Positions 32,401 to 44,159 are shown, counted from the first letter of the stretch. The stretch: 64,000 nucleotides of DNA from Amblyomma americanum (GCF_052857255.1 NC_135507.1:71373721-71437720), one strand, 5' to 3'. Numbers and translations: made by a program. The notes: a model not told the origin generated them from the letters alone.

Positions 32401-34249
32401 ACATTCAAAATGTTGTTTAGTTGAGGACCTCATGTTTTTAATTGTAATTGAGCCCTCAAGCTGCGGCGCAAGTACATGGTAAACTCTATGGCCATCAAAG
32501 GTTCCATTATCTCGCTTGGAGCTGTTGTGGCAGCACTGTTGCCGTGAGTAGGTTAAAATGAAATGCATATTTACTGCAGTACTATGATTCTGCCAGTCAA
32601 GCCCTCTGAGGCTTTGGCAGGCCTGTTACGTGTATTGTGTTTTTGATTGTGCAGAATAAATATTGTATATATTGTATTTGTTCCCAAACTAAATTTCGTG
32701 TTTTTGGACTAACTGCAATAGCTCTGACACTTTTGACCAAGCACGTGCTAGGCATATTTGTCCGACTGGCAAAATTATACTTGCTGCAGTATTTTCGGGG
32801 CTGGCGTACCTTCTTTATGAAAAATAAGTTCTGTATTTTAAAGCCAAGCAGTCTCTTCAGGATTCTATTGTACAGATTTTATTCCACTATATGTAGCTTC
32901 CCACATCCCAGAGTGCACACTGCTGCAGCAGAAAGTTTGAAGTCTTCATGGATTTCAACACTTGTTTTTTGGCTGGACAGATTACTGACTTGATGCATTG
33001 CAGCTGCCCATCTAGTAGCACTCCTTTCGTCGCTAAGTCATTATTCTGTTGGTTCGAAGGCTGTCAAGGTGCCCATGTGATGGGCATAAGTTTAACAAAT
33101 ATACATAGGATCCGCCAAACAGCCAAGTACCTAGCACACGTTATATCGTCACTAGTTTCATGAACGCACATGAATTTGTGTAAGCGAGGCACCCAGAAAT
33201 AAATATGTAGCAGCAGTGTCCTATGAAATACATATGCAGCTTTGTGTTCTTCCTGGTTCACCTCATGACACTAACTTGTCTAGCATAGCAGTTTTCTCTG
33301 TATCGTTCCAATTTCATTATATGTACTTAGGGAGGCCCGTGTATTGTGTGATGTCAGTGCACTGTAAAGAACCCCAGGTGGTTGAAATTTCCGGAGGCTT
33401 TCACTACGGCTTCCCTCATAGCCTAAGTCGCTCTGGGACATTAAACCCCCGTAACCCATAGCAGTTTACGTTAGCTCACATTCCTTTTTATCCTTGCTTG
33501 CTTTTAAGAGAATACGCAATTACATCGCTCATATGTCCTTAGGTTCCTCGAAGGAGATATTATAAATTTGAAAACTTTTAGCCCTTTACTACCTTAAGCA
33601 ATCATTTATAACCCTCTGTAATGTTCATGAGAGCCTTAGCCAATCATGTGCCATTAAACCCAACGCAATTTTCCTGACGTGATGAAATACACATAGGTAT
33701 TTATCATGGTGACGTGCAACAGCTCTCCTGAAGCGAAGTTTATGGAATGTAAAAGAAATATTGAATGGATTTTGCCCTTTTCTGGTTCAATGCATTTCAT
33801 TTATGTACCCCTGTGATTCGTGATATCTTGCTGTTGCAATCGTTTGTGCAGGAATTCTTCGGGACAGCAACTTGTACGGCAAATTGGAGAGGCTGGTGGG
33901 GGGCCGAAACTACGTGATCTATGGCGACCCAGCGTACCCGCTGCAACCACTTCTGATGAAACCATATGGTGGCAACTTTCTGACCCCTCAGCAGCTTGCG
34001 TTCAACAATGGTATGAGCCATGTACGACAAGCTGTAGAGTGGGGATTTGGTAAAGTTGTAGCAGAGTTTGCCTTCTTGGACTTTAAAAAAAACCAAAAAC
34101 TCCTTCGGCAACAAGTTGCTGAGATGTACAAGGCAGGAACTATTTTGTCCAACTGTCATACATGCCTATATGGCAGCCAGGTGTCATATTATTTTGCACT
34201 GAGGCCCCCTTCTTTGCATGACTATCTGAATCGTCATTGCACCTACTGA
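29440..34249 (+). CDS. Harbinger transposase, three exons, open throughout
   Basis: Exon 1 is 29440-29880, starting at ATG in a good context (gaccgATGG) and ending at donor GTAAGT. Exon 2 is 31363-31570, after ttcttcttccag. Exon 3 is 33852-34249, after tttgtgcag. Junction phases are 0 and 1 and agree. The spliced frame is 348 residues, about the size of HARBI1. The N-terminus has FRFEKEDVDDLVRALCMPER and the HTH-like LRRLAYPNRWCDLQRIFG. The catalytic core has FIDGTARPICRPKRNQR (first Asp), YGDPAYPL (second Asp) and VEWGFG (Glu), the DDE triad, plus GRRHDAG before exon 3. Harbinger transposases excise and insert at 3-bp targets with help from a Myb/SANT partner. No stop or shift was seen. Introns hold later repeats. 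Confidence 0.85.
29882..31362 (+). other. Harbinger intron 1
   Basis: This intron is AT-rich and includes the tRNA-bearing repeat at 30.69-30.87 kb. No other coding exon was recognised. Confidence 0.6.
30684..30900 (-). repeat. tRNA-bearing dispersed repeat (third copy)
   Basis: It matches the arms at 24.75-25.32 kb: gattactcattagcatccac, gcagccatatggg, then a tRNA-like block on the minus strand at about 30791-30865 with B box ggttcgaaccc. The A box is changed (gcagagcgac), so function is unlikely. Confidence 0.65.
31571..33851 (+). other. Harbinger intron 2
   Basis: A 2.3-kb AT-rich intron. It has a minus-strand frame of 134 codons (32235-31831) with no motif I can name, and a Ruka fragment at 33.33-33.47 kb. 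A LINE-tail-like phrase (gagccttagccaatcatgtg ... aaacccaacgcaa) lies at 33631-33670. Confidence 0.5.
33325..33465 (+). mobile_element. 5'-truncated Ruka-type SINE
   Basis: Only the 3' half is present: ggcccgtgtattgtgtgatg, aaagaaccccaggtggttga and ctctgggacattaaaccccc. The tRNA-like head is missing. Confidence 0.75.
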
Positions 34250-35095
34250 AAGACGATTCCATGCCATTGTCGGCTCAGCAAAAGGTTCTCAGCCATCGAA
34301 TTAACAAGGATGGAAGCCTCATGGTTTCAGTGTCAACACTACAAACTGCCAACCGCCTGCTCGCAGTCACTACACTGGCTGGAGTAGTTGTGGAGGCCCG
34401 TGTACTTTACTCATACATGGTTAATTATGGAAAAATACAAGATGTGCCAACCGCGTACTCAAACGAAAACCTACAAGAGTACCTACGCGACCAAGGCGTC
34501 ATCTCAGCAAGGCGGCTCACCGCTCACGTTCCTGAAAATGGTGGCAAGATCAGAGAGGCACGTCGTTATCTTGGAACCCCGTCTTCGACTCCTGGAATAT
34601 TACAATTCTTCCTGTATGACTGGTGAGGTCCCAACAGAATGGAAGCTGGCGAAAATTGTGCCTGTTTTGAAACCTTGTAAGCAGCCAACAAGCTGCACAT
34701 CCTTCCGGCCCGTTGCTCTACTGAGCTGCGTAGGTAAGCTAATGGAGCGAATCATCTGCAAACACATCACCTGGTTCCTTGAAAGCCGCAATGAGTACCC
34801 CCAAGAAATGAACTAGTTTCGTCGAAACAGGTCTGCGACTGGTGTTATTGCCCTCGTCTCATCAATGGAACAGTACCTTCATGCTGGGTGCATACCAACA
34901 GCAGTTTTTCTTGACAGCCCTGCATTTGCTGATGAGCGTGCATACTATGAGCAGTGCATGGAAAAGCTCTCCCCAGTGCCTCTAACAATGGACAGTGTTT
35001 TAGGGCCCTTAGCCTGCCCTAAGCAAGAGAGACATGGAATGACCTTTTTGTTTGCGTATTTGAAGGAAATTGGACAGCTCGACAAGCTCTAATTT
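34250..35095 (+). mobile_element. Internally deleted composite LINE
   Basis: Three LINE pieces follow one another on the plus strand. First is an ORF1-like piece (34261-34560: LLAVTTLAGVVVEARVLYSY, YLRDQGVISARRLTAHVP). Next is the start of a reverse transcriptase in another frame (34570-34920: TGEVPTEWKLAKIVPVLKP, SFRPVALLSCVGKLMERII, one TAG at 34814, then AVFLD). Last is an ORF2 C-terminus in the same frame ending at 35092 (SVLGPLACPKQERHGMTFLF, LKEIGQLDKL). The endonuclease and the catalytic YxDD block are missing, so this is a deletion derivative. It sits between the two convergent Harbinger genes, directly after the transposase stop. Confidence 0.7.
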
Positions 35096-35481
35096 CATCT
35101 AGCATGTTGCTCTCATGCATTTTTCTCACAGAACTTTGTTAGGCCATTTATGAGACTTTGCACCTCATCATTTCATATGTTACATCATTTCTCGCTGATG
35201 CCCCTTAGTATGCATTTAATGGCCACATTTTATGATCCCCCCCTTTTTTCTTTCACTAATTTAACCTTTCTCGCACTCCTCTCCCTCTGTCTTTGCCTCC
35301 CAAATTTCCTTCCCCATGCAGAATAGCATGCCAGTGATTTTTAACGTCTACTAAATTCTCTGCTTTTTCATTAAAGGGTTTCTCTCTCTCATGCCATTGT
35401 GCTAAGAACCATAACATGCAGATGAGCTTGTGTACATAGAGGATGCTCATTTTCTTTTTAATTCCATGCAAATGAATGTTT

Positions 35482-37979
35482 TCAGTCATTTCTTTTTTTT
35501 GTAAAAAATACATTCATTCTATTTTTTTTTATTGTGCTGAGCACTTTTTCCATGATGCTTAACACTGCTTGCTGCTGAGCTGCAGCTGTGCGGCACTCTT
35601 CGGCCTTCTTTTCCTGCTTGTGCTGCCTGTCCCTGGCATCCAGCCTCCTTGCTTCGGCACGCTCTTCAGCCAAGAGGTTGAGCTCTTGCTGCTTTAGTTT
35701 GAGTTCTGCCAGCGTTTTTTCTTTCTCCCAAGCAAGTTATTGCTCTTCAAGAGCTAGCCGTCTCGATTCCAAAAGAAAATCTCTTTCCTTCATAGCGTGC
35801 TCATGTCTGAGCCTCTTCTCTAAAAATTCGTAGTCGGCAGACTGCTCTTGCCATTTTTTCCCTGTGGAGAAAAGCAGTCTATTACAAATGCAATGTGACA
35901 AATATGTTGTGAAAGTAGTGCAGTTGTAATAAGCAATTTTACTGGATGTAAATAAAACAAGCCACAAAAACTGAAGGTGCATTCAGAGCTGGTCATCTGT
36001 GTTACTCGACAGCACGTATCACTGACTAACTCACCCCGTACAGCTGGACGCGGTGCAGGAGCTGTTGCTTCAGCCTGCCCTGTATATGGACAGGCAGGGC
36101 TGGTATCTCGGCCAGGCAGCTGCAGCGTCCCAGTCTGATCATCCAGATTCTGAATTGCAACGTCTTCGGTGTCACTGTCATTCAAGTCGCAACTCAGAAT
36201 CTGGTTGAACGTCTGGGACGCGCTTTCGCTTTGATTGTCACCTGCAAAAAACAATATCACATAAGAAACATGAGCTGCAGCCGCTGTCCAATGATTGGTA
36301 TACCATATTCCACTTATCGCTGCTTGTTTCAGCCCACCTGTTTAGGTAGGTTGAAATTTAGTTTTTCATTGTGAGTGAGAAAGTACAGTGATGGTCGCTG
36401 AGCAAGTGAACAGTCATATTGTGCCATATAACCTTTCAAGTGCTCAGCAGAAACATCCAAACAAAAAGATGAGTGAAAAGTAAGAAAAACTTGTAACAGA
36501 AAAATTTAGGTGTACAAATAATGTACCATGCATGCCTATTTTATGCATTCATTCATACTGTCAGCTTTCCCTTGAAACTGAAATTTAGCATTCTCATACT
36601 TGTATCAAAATCTCAGCAGACAAAGATAGAATGCGATTTAGGCAGCGAAACTGGCCCTCCCCCAGATCATGTTATGAGTGGACATGAAGGAAGCTGAGGG
36701 GCCCATTCTGTCCGGAAAACTCATTTCGAACGCTCCGCTTGTGCTACCTCGGACGCCTAAAACAGCTGGCCGCCCCACACCAGCTGTTGTGTACAAGTGC
36801 TGTGCGCGTGTGTCGCGGTGGTTTCGGTTTGTTGGCGCACGCGCGCAGCCATCTGCATTCCTGGCGGCGACGACACGGGCACCTCCCCCTTGGAGACGAC
36901 GCGGCGACCCAACGCAGCCGGCCGCCTCCTCATCGGCGACACCCCCCTCTCCCACCCGGCGGCCGCTGAACGCGCGCGGCCGGAACATTTGACTTGTAAA
37001 TAGTGTATATATGCCCTCACCCCTATCCCTTTCCTGCTATCCCCTCACCTCTTTTGTTTCACTTCTTCAAACTGCCTGCTATCCTATATTTCCGCTACCC
37101 CAGCTCAGGTGCCGCCGTTTAGTGATGGCAGATGCCGGGGTGAGCAAACATCTTTTACCTTCCTTTTTGTTATTTTAAATAAATAATCACTATATATATA
37201 TATATAAATCGCAAGCTGCATACGCGACTTGGACACATTATTTTTAAGGCGTTTACTTATGACTGTAAAGGTACATTCATACGCTCCTGTCAAGTAAGGT
37301 TGAGTTCTGTTTATGGCTAAAGGAAGTTGCACGTGGTCGGTTCTTTGAGCGTCACGCTTGACGTACGCTGCGTCGGCGTTTTTTGCGATGCGCTGTCGGC
37401 AAGGGGAACATAGGGTACCGACGTAGCAGATGCTGAATCAAATGAAATCTGGCTTAAAAGGCAAAACCATCGTCAGTGGACACTGCATGCGGTATACCCA
37501 CCGTCACCGGCGCTCCCGTCGAAGTGTGCCGCGGCGTATATGTCTCGGGCTTGCGCGGGAGAATCATCTGCACTGCTGGGGCGCAGTTCGCCTCGCCAGG
37601 TGTTGCGGCAGGGGCAAGATATGCCCTACGGCGAGCCCGGAGTTTTACTCCGTGCTCCCTCGCTAAATCGAGCACCTCCTGCAGCAAGACCTCGCGCGCT
37701 TGGTACTGCTCCTCTGTACCCGACCTGAAAATCAATCACAGGGACATGTAAACTATATTCAGCATACTCAGTGCAACATGCTTTGGTAGCAAACTCACTT
37801 GTTCAGAGTTGCTCTGTCGTTGGCCGCGTAGTGCCCCAGCAGAATCTCCGTTCGGTCACGAACGGCGCGAACAGTGAATGACCGGCCTGCAATACCTTGC
37901 ATTTTCGACGCAATATTTGTCCACTGCATTGCGTCTTGGAACGGATTCTCACTCCGAACATAGGCGAGCAGTTCTAGGT
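35482..37979 (-). pseudogene. Harbinger Myb/SANT-like DNA-binding partner, one in-frame stop
   Basis: Exons on the minus strand: E1 37979-37799 (a trihelix-like Myb/SANT part, NPFQDAMQWTNIASKMQ, GRSFTVRAVRDRTEILLGHY), joining in phase to E2 at 37724 (SGTEEQYQAREVLLQEVLDL). E3 is 36241-36035 (acidic, SQTFNQILSCDLNDSDTEDV) and E4 is 35861-35482, joined in phase. E4 is a long charged coiled coil (EKRLRHEHAMKERDFLLESR, KLKQQELNLLAEERAEARRL) ending IKKNRMNVFFTKKRND. E4 has one in-frame TAA near 35742. The donor of E2 and the first coding exon are uncertain. Such proteins carry Harbinger transposase into the nucleus and to DNA (established for the family). Confidence 0.7.
36260..37440. other. Intron of the SANT-like gene with GC-rich insert
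   Basis: 36640-37000 is GC-rich and open in several frames, then T/C-rich DNA runs to a (TA)n run at 37191-37207. The piece looks like an inserted repeat but I cannot name its family. Confidence 0.35.
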
Positions 37980-38409
37980 CTAAATGTCAAAACGTACGCG
38001 ATTTCTGCTCGACATGGTGCTCTTTGTCGCGCGGCAACGTTTGAAGAACCTCTGCTAGCAATTCAAAGCTCCGCAGCTTTATGCCGAGGAAACTTTTTGT
38101 TAATTAATAATAGCAGTAATGAATGTATTAAAATTCTCTGATTTTTAAAAGAGTAAATCAATTGAACTAAACGAACAGAATCGCACAAAATTGAAAAATT
38201 ACTGTAATTACTTCGTCCAGTGTCTTTGCTATGACGACAGTGTACACTGTACCTAGTTAGGCTTAACAGCAAGAAAATCGTCCATTTATCTGAAAAACAG
38301 GGGCTAGTTATCGCTTATACTGCTACGTGTGGGCAAGAGTAGGCGAAATAAAAGCGAACCGCTACCATTTGATCGAGCTATTGCGTCGGAGAATCAAGCG
38401 GCGGCATGT

Positions 38410-38606
38410 ATTTATTTAGAAGCGGGCGAGCAGGGCGCCGCCATCTTGTCAAAGTTAGCGTACGCAAGCGCCGCAACGCAAAGTCCGCTGGCTAGCGTGC
38501 GCACGCAAGGCGCAGGGCTTGAGCTTGCGTTCTGCGCATGCGCACTGCCGTCCCCGTAAACTCCTTGCGTACGCTAAGCCGTTGCGTACGCACAGCTAAA
38601 ACTGTC
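38410..38606. repeat. Right Harbinger subterminal repeat region
   Basis: Several copies of GCGTACGC or close variants occur (38456-38463, 38566-38573, 38583-38590), ending in the terminal repeat. The left end has the same motif at 29066-29073 and 29106-29113. These palindromes are candidate binding sites for the element's own proteins (inference). Confidence 0.6.
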
Positions 38607-38842
38607 ATAATAATAATTGGTTTTGCGGGAAAGTAAATGACGCAGTATCTGTCTCATATATCGTCGGGCACCTGAACCGCGCCGTAAGGGAAGGGATAAA
38701 GGAGGGAGTGAAATAAGAAGAAAGGGGTGCTGTAGTGGAGGGCTGCGGAATAATTTCGACCACGACCACCTGGGGATCTTTAACGTGCACTGACATCGCA
38801 CAGCACACAGGCGCCTTAGCGCTTTGCCGCCATTAAAAATGC
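38607..38842 (-). mobile_element. Ruka-related SINE without tRNA head
   Basis: Read on the minus strand it shares gtgctgtgcgatgtcagtgc, gatccccaggtggtcg and a ttccg-ccctccac block with Ruka. It then ends with a different tail (gatacagactgcgtca-like inverse) and (TTAT)n. The tail matches the fragment at 11.86 kb. The Harbinger right end abuts the ATA-rich tail of this repeat. Confidence 0.65.
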
Positions 38843-39785
38843 CACCAGTCGAGCATTTCGCGGTACATGGGAGAGACCAGTTGTGCGCATGCGCCGTTAC
38901 CATGGCAACCGGATGGCGCGTTCACACTTGGACATTCGGCGGCGAGAGGAAGCGGTATCCGCGGCCGCCGAAATCCTGTCTCGTTCACACTTCCCGGCCA
39001 CCGCATCGCCTCTCATCGTGTGTGTCGTCTGCTCACGGCGTTCACAGATGTGGCAACAGGTTAATCGATGCTGTCTACATACCAAAACCTTATGCACGCT
39101 TGTGTACTCTAAATGCAGCTATTTTGTCGGACGTTACATTTCTAACATTCTCACTTTTTAAACGCCCAGTGGCGCCATCTGGTGGTTAGGACAGGAGCCA
39201 TTGTTGTCAACAACTCGACGCCCCTCTTAAGCCTAAAAGGGGATGAATTGTCACCCGAAATAAAAATTAAAGCAAATTTATCGCTCAAACGTTTTCTTAT
39301 GGGCGAGATAAGACAAGGCGAAAGACCGCTGGCTCTTTTATGGCCTGTGAACGTGCTGAAAAATGCAGTAACAGCGACGAATTCAGTCCGAAGCGAGGCG
39401 TCCTGCACCGAAGGGCGCCGCCATGTTTGTCGCCGCGGGTACTCGCCTTCCTATGTCGCCGTGAAGTTCATTTGTATTTTTCGTTTACCTACTTCGGAAG
39501 CTTGTCTTACTGTTTTGTTGGCTGGGCGAGACCTGAGCAGGGCGCGCGTCTGCTTATTGTCCGAGATGCTTCTCTGTACTTTAAGCACCTTGTCAAAAAA
39601 GTCATTCTCCACCCGATGATCGTGCAGTGCACTAGCCGCTATCGCGCCACCATCCTTTTAATGTCTGTTTGCGGGCTCATGCTCGGCCAATAAGCAGTTT
39701 GTCGTCAAAGCTTTGTTCTGTCTGCGTGTTTCCATGTATGATAATATTGCGATTAACTTTGCCCGTATTTTTTGTTTTGCTTCCT
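38843..39785. other. GC-rich flank upstream of the YqaJ gene
   Basis: Mixed GC DNA that may contain the promoter and 5' exon of the SWIM/YqaJ gene or the end of its transposon. A plus-strand frame at 39182-39619 lacks known motifs. No inverted repeat matching DNA beyond 47.7 kb was found. Confidence 0.35.
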
Positions 39786-40162
39786 CACCGTGGGCGACCG
39801 GGTTCTGCCGCATCCTCTTTCCATCGCGGCCAACGAATGGAAAGAAGACATGAAGCTCTGGCCTTCCCTGCAAGAAAACCACATAACGTATTACCTGCTA
39901 AAAACAAAAGCTTGCGATCTGGAAGATGTCCAAGCCATCAAGAGTTTAGACTCGTACAACTTTGTAATTAGCGGAAAAGTGGGTCAGCTCCTCATTTACC
40001 AAGCTGACAAAGAGACTTGTTTTATTAAAGGGACAGTCTCACCCTCCCAATCTGATTCTGACCGACCGCACCAAGCATGGGTATGCGTGTCAAGCGATTG
40101 CCGCATTTTATCCGGGTCCTGCTCCTGCAAAGTCGGATTGACTGCCGTGTGCAGCCACGTCG

Positions 40163-43025
40163 GTGAGTACAGTTATCGGCAGTCTTAATGCGTCAGCGTT
40201 ACAGCAGACGTTCGAAGGAAAAGCAGTGCGTGTTGTCAATAGCACGGAAATTTGAGCTAGTTGGTTCATGTGTTGTCACTAGTTCAGAATTGGTCGAGAG
40301 GGTTGTCACATCACTAGTTGAGCAGCTGTGGAATGATAGTGACTAATGTTCAGTTAAATTGTGACTATGAGGCCATAACATGACTGAAATGATATAATGT
40401 AATTTAATTACGCTGAAAAGAAAATTCGGCTAATAATTGGGAATCGAGCCCATGACCCATGGGTTGAGTCAGGCACGTTACTCCTATGCCATTGCAGCAC
40501 GTTTGTCCAACGGTTAAAGGGGACATCGTGTGTCTTGTGCTGTCTAGTAGGACTACTGATGTGTGGTAATGAGTGTAATTAGAGGTACTAATTAAGAAGG
40601 TACCAAATTACCATTAAATCTATTGCATTAGACATAGCCTTAAGGTGCAGCTTAAATGTCCCCTTAATTTTTGCACCGCCTTCTGTTCCTAGAGGTTGCT
40701 TAAACTAGTCTCATAGCTGCAGCTTGTTGTGTCAACCATAATATTTTATTGTACCTTAGGCACCCTTGAGTCTAGTGATGTGATCTAAGTGAACTGTTCT
40801 CATTTATAACCTGCATGTGTTGCATGCAACCTCTCGGCTACCTCGGCTAACGGCACTTAACCATCATCACGCATTCCTGTTGCAGCTATGTTTCCATTTA
40901 TTATCAATACCTTCTCCATAAAGCTATTTTGTTGGAAATTGACTCCTAGCTGCACAAAATGTCTGAGTAACGTGCTATGCACCTTTATACTTTTGTGCAT
41001 GTATAAACAAGCTGCGTGGCCTGTACCTTCATGAAAAACTATGCTGGCTATATATCTGCACCTTTTACGTGAAAAAGAAAAGAAGGTTGTGTAGAAGTGT
41101 GTGAGACTTATTATGGACTCATCATTATTTATTGTCCCTTACGCGCCCTGAGTAGGGCATTACATAAGGGGGGAAGCAAGAAAGTATGTTCATGGTCATA
41201 TTTTGATGCAATTAAAAGCAAACAAAAAGGCATGGTAATGTTATACATTACTATGGTACCATGCATATGCAAGTACAATGTGAATAGCAAATGAACGACC
41301 AGAACACTCATGTGATTCATGTCCACGTACGTTTATAAAACATTTTTACAAGCACAATATGCACAAAATAGTATACAGGTGCAGAACAAAAGGTAGTTTA
41401 TAAATTACACTGAAAAGCAACAACAAAGAAAATTTCAGTTTTGGACTGGAGTCAAGCAGAAAAAAAGACTGAACTTATTGCTGTTCCCCAGTTTAATTTA
41501 ACAAAATGAGCTGAGTGATATTAACTGCCTTACTGTGAAGTCACATTCATGGATGATACATTCAGGAATTGAGAATGCTATTCATCTATAGTCAAAGCTA
41601 AGAATGATTTATTGAATGCATTTGTTGAGCCAGATATACGCTGCACGCACAGAGAACTGAAAAGCCGAGGCGATGTTCATACGGGTAGAACTAGGAGGAA
41701 GGTTCTAAAGCGAGGGCGGTTATAATACTGATTATGAATTAAGCCCATCCGTGATTTCTTTCTTTGATGAGCTAATGAGTCGAGGCCAGTGCAAAATTTT
41801 ATGGCACTAAGGCTAAGCCGTGTATCACATGCTGAGCAAATGTAATGAGCAGCCCGATCCTGGATGCTTTGCAAGTAATTCAATTAGGTAATGCTGATGA
41901 GAGCTCCATGTTATGCAGCCAAATTGAAGTTTTGGTCTAATGTATTCCTCATAGGCGAGTTTTTGGATGTAACTGGGAGGCAAAGAAAGTTAACGTCTAA
42001 TGAAGCCAAGTTTTCCAGATGTACGTGTCAGCCGCGAGTTTTGTGATATGTTCAGACCAGTTCAGTTTGTTCGTGATAACACCACCTAGATATGTGCATG
42101 ATTAAATGCGTGAAATAATGATGGTGTTTAAAGAGTATGAGTAATTTAGGGTGGAATGCTTTTGGGACACTTGCATACCTTTGCACTTGGACACATTCAG
42201 TTTCTTCAGCCAGGTGGCACAGCAGTTTTCTGTTATATTGAGGTCTTTCTGCAGGAGTGACTGGTTTGACGTAGTAGTAATGCAATGGTACAGTACACAA
42301 TCATCAGCAAAGAGGTGAATTGTGGATGAAATGCCTGTAGGGAGGTCATTGATGAAAACTAAAAATAATAGTGATCCAAGAGCAGAGCCTTGTGGTACAC
42401 CTGAAATAACGTTGGAGGTTCGGAGTGGTGGTTCCTAATTAAGTAAACTGAGCATGGTCTGAGAGGAGAGAGGAAATGCATTGCAATATTATGGGATCTA
42501 GGAATAGACGAGAGTTTAGCAGTCAGCCTGTTGTTGTGCATGTTTTGGTTTCTACTTGAATTTCTTTGTATTGCATCTTCTCTTCGGTAAGTATACTTCA
42601 TAAATGTCTGTTCACTGTAAAGTAATTTAATGTATTTGAAGTTATAGTGAGTGCATTTTATAATAGACAGCAGTATTTCACATTGTTTTAGCGTAGTGTT
42701 TACGTTTTCCTTTTCGATTGAATGCAATTGTATAGCCGTATCCTGTCTCGTTCTGTACTACCTGTGTTTCCTGCCTGACATCCAAGCTTGAAGTATGTAA
42801 TAATCACGTCCACATCCAATAAAGGTTTCCTCTTCACCGCCACTCAACCAGTGATCCTCGTGTTTGTTCTTCGAGCTCTGACCTGGGTCTGACCACTATA
42901 GAGTCACATGCAGTAGCATTATTCATTGTAGCCAATAGAGTCACTTTCACATGCAGTAGCATTATCCATTGTAGCCACTGGTTGCTTTCAATTTTTTCTA
43001 TCGGCTTTTTTTTTCATGTAACAAG
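40163..43025 (+). other. Intron of the SWIM/YqaJ gene
   Basis: This 2.86-kb intron contains a CR1-like LINE (41.13-42.45 kb, opposite strand). Near its end a short direct repeat (cacatgcagtagcattat) occurs at about 42905 and 42949. No other exon was recognised. Confidence 0.55.
41127..42455 (-). mobile_element. CR1-like LINE, 5'-truncated, frameshifted
   Basis: On the minus strand the piece starts in the reverse transcriptase (SGVPQGSALGSLLFLVFIND, STIHLFADDCVLYH), passes through CCATWLKKLNVSKCKGM, and in another frame reaches the thumb end (LQSIQDRAAHYICSACDTRL, LDSLAHQRKKSRMGLIHNQY). The 3' end (ttattgtccc...gcattacataaggg, 41127-41171) matches that of the element at 1.01 kb. It is a dead copy of the same or a sister family. 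Confidence 0.8.
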
Positions 43026-44148
43026 GTGCGGTCCTCTGGAAGGTGGAATTTGCCAGCCGAAACGGCCTGACCGGACAGAGCTGCACTGACAAGAGTGCCA
43101 TGTGGAATCAGGGCACGAAGAGAAATGTTAAGCCATCCCAAATAGATAGCATGGATTTTAAGATGCGAAAAGAATGCAAAGACATGGAGCATAAAAGGCA
43201 GAAGGTTAATACAAAACATTATGAGACCCATGAGCAATATGTGAGAGAGATGCAGCAGTCTGTAATAGCACCCCTTCTTGAGATAAAAGGGAGCCTTTGC
43301 ATCAGACTGTTGCTGCAAAAGTGTCGCCCATTGTGCATGCCAAAAATATGTTAGGGAATGCAGCCCCTGAGCTCACTCATGGTCGACATGGTGATGCCGA
43401 CCTATTGGCGTGCAACACCTGCTCAATTTCTTATAGTAAATGGGTATGTATTAAAGAGCAAATCAGACTAAGGCTTATGGAGCTCACATGCCAGCAGACT
43501 GGGAAGCTTTGGGAAGCTAGCCGTAAGCTGCGCGTCACAGCTTCTAATGTGTCAAAGGTTCCACGGAAGAAACCCCACCAGATAAGTTTGTCACATCATG
43601 CCTTTTTAGCCAGTTTCGGGGCAACAAGGGGACAAGTCATGGACAGAGGTTCGAGCCTGTTGCCAGGCAGATGTTTGAGAACCACCGTAGTGTCCATGTT
43701 GAACGTTGTGGCACAGTTGTTAGCGCCACACATCCATTTTTGTCGGCAAGCCCTGATGGCTTAGTTGGCACAGACAGCATATTGGAAATTAAATGCCCGC
43801 ATGTAGATAACTGTCTGCAGCTTGCAAACTCCAACAAGTACGATGTCAAGAAGGACTCGAATGGAGTCTACTACCTTGATAGGAAAGGAAAAAATGGATA
43901 CTACTACCAGGTGCAGTTTGTTATGTTCTGCACAGAGCGTACACACTGCTACTTCTATGTGTGGTCAGCCATGAACTCTATTTTAGTTGAAGTGCCCTAT
44001 GATGCAGATTTTGTTTGCCTTCATATTTCAAGGCTGTCAGAATTCTATTTCAGGCATTATTTGCCAAGGCTTGTTGATGCTGTTCACAGCAACAGCTTAG
44101 ACATATCTGAATACAGGGCTATCACTACACCAGCAGAACAGACTGAAC

Positions 44149-44154
44149 AATAAA
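44149..44154 (+). terminator. Poly(A) signal overlapping the YqaJ stop codon
   Basis: AATAAA at 44149-44154 contains the TAA stop (44151-44153). If used, the 3' UTR would be only about 15-30 nt. Confidence 0.5.
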
Positions 44155-44159
44155 CACTG

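Larger units (their letters stand above)
29023..38606. mobile_element. PIF/Harbinger DNA transposon, 9.6 kb, two genes
   Basis: The left end gacagttttagctgtgcg (29023-29040) is repeated in inverse at the right end (38589-38606). Beyond it both ends continue with tacgcaa-like sequence after a 2-nt indel. Flanks show ata on both sides (29020-29022 and 38607-38609), compatible with a 3-bp duplication. Subterminal regions carry several GCGTACGC palindromes and an internal copy of the end (tagttttagctgggcg, 29093-29108). Inside are a HARBI1-like transposase gene (plus) and a convergent Myb/SANT-like gene (minus), the usual Harbinger pair. Later insertions (tRNA-bearing repeat, Ruka fragment, composite LINE) explain the large size. 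Confidence 0.8.
39787..44153 (+). pseudogene. SWIM zinc finger plus YqaJ exonuclease gene (ISL2EU partner)
   Basis: Exon 1 (about 39787-40162) reads LPHPLSIAANEWKEDMKLWP, then a SWIM finger (QAWVCVSSDCRILSGSCSCK, AVCSHVG) and ends at donor GTGAGT. Exon 2 begins at 43026 after ...aacaag; the phase-1 join gives HVGAVLWKVEFASRNGLT, the usual continuation. Further on are TGKLWEASRKLRVTASNVS, a frame change near 43575, then HGQRFEPVARQMFEN and PFLSASPDGLVG with LEIKCPH, the lambda-exonuclease/YqaJ core (Glu, Asp, Glu-X-Lys). Another frame change lies near 43300. The stop is 44151-44153. YqaJ nucleases accompany ISL2EU transposons of the Harbinger superfamily (established). This copy is frameshifted twice. 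Confidence 0.75.

Noticed and set aside
37191..37207. (TA)n run as a regulatory element
   Set aside because: It is a simple microsatellite in an intron and has no associated motif.
41200..41700. Separate gene near 41.2 kb
   Set aside because: The short frames belong to the 3' part of the CR1-like LINE on the minus strand.
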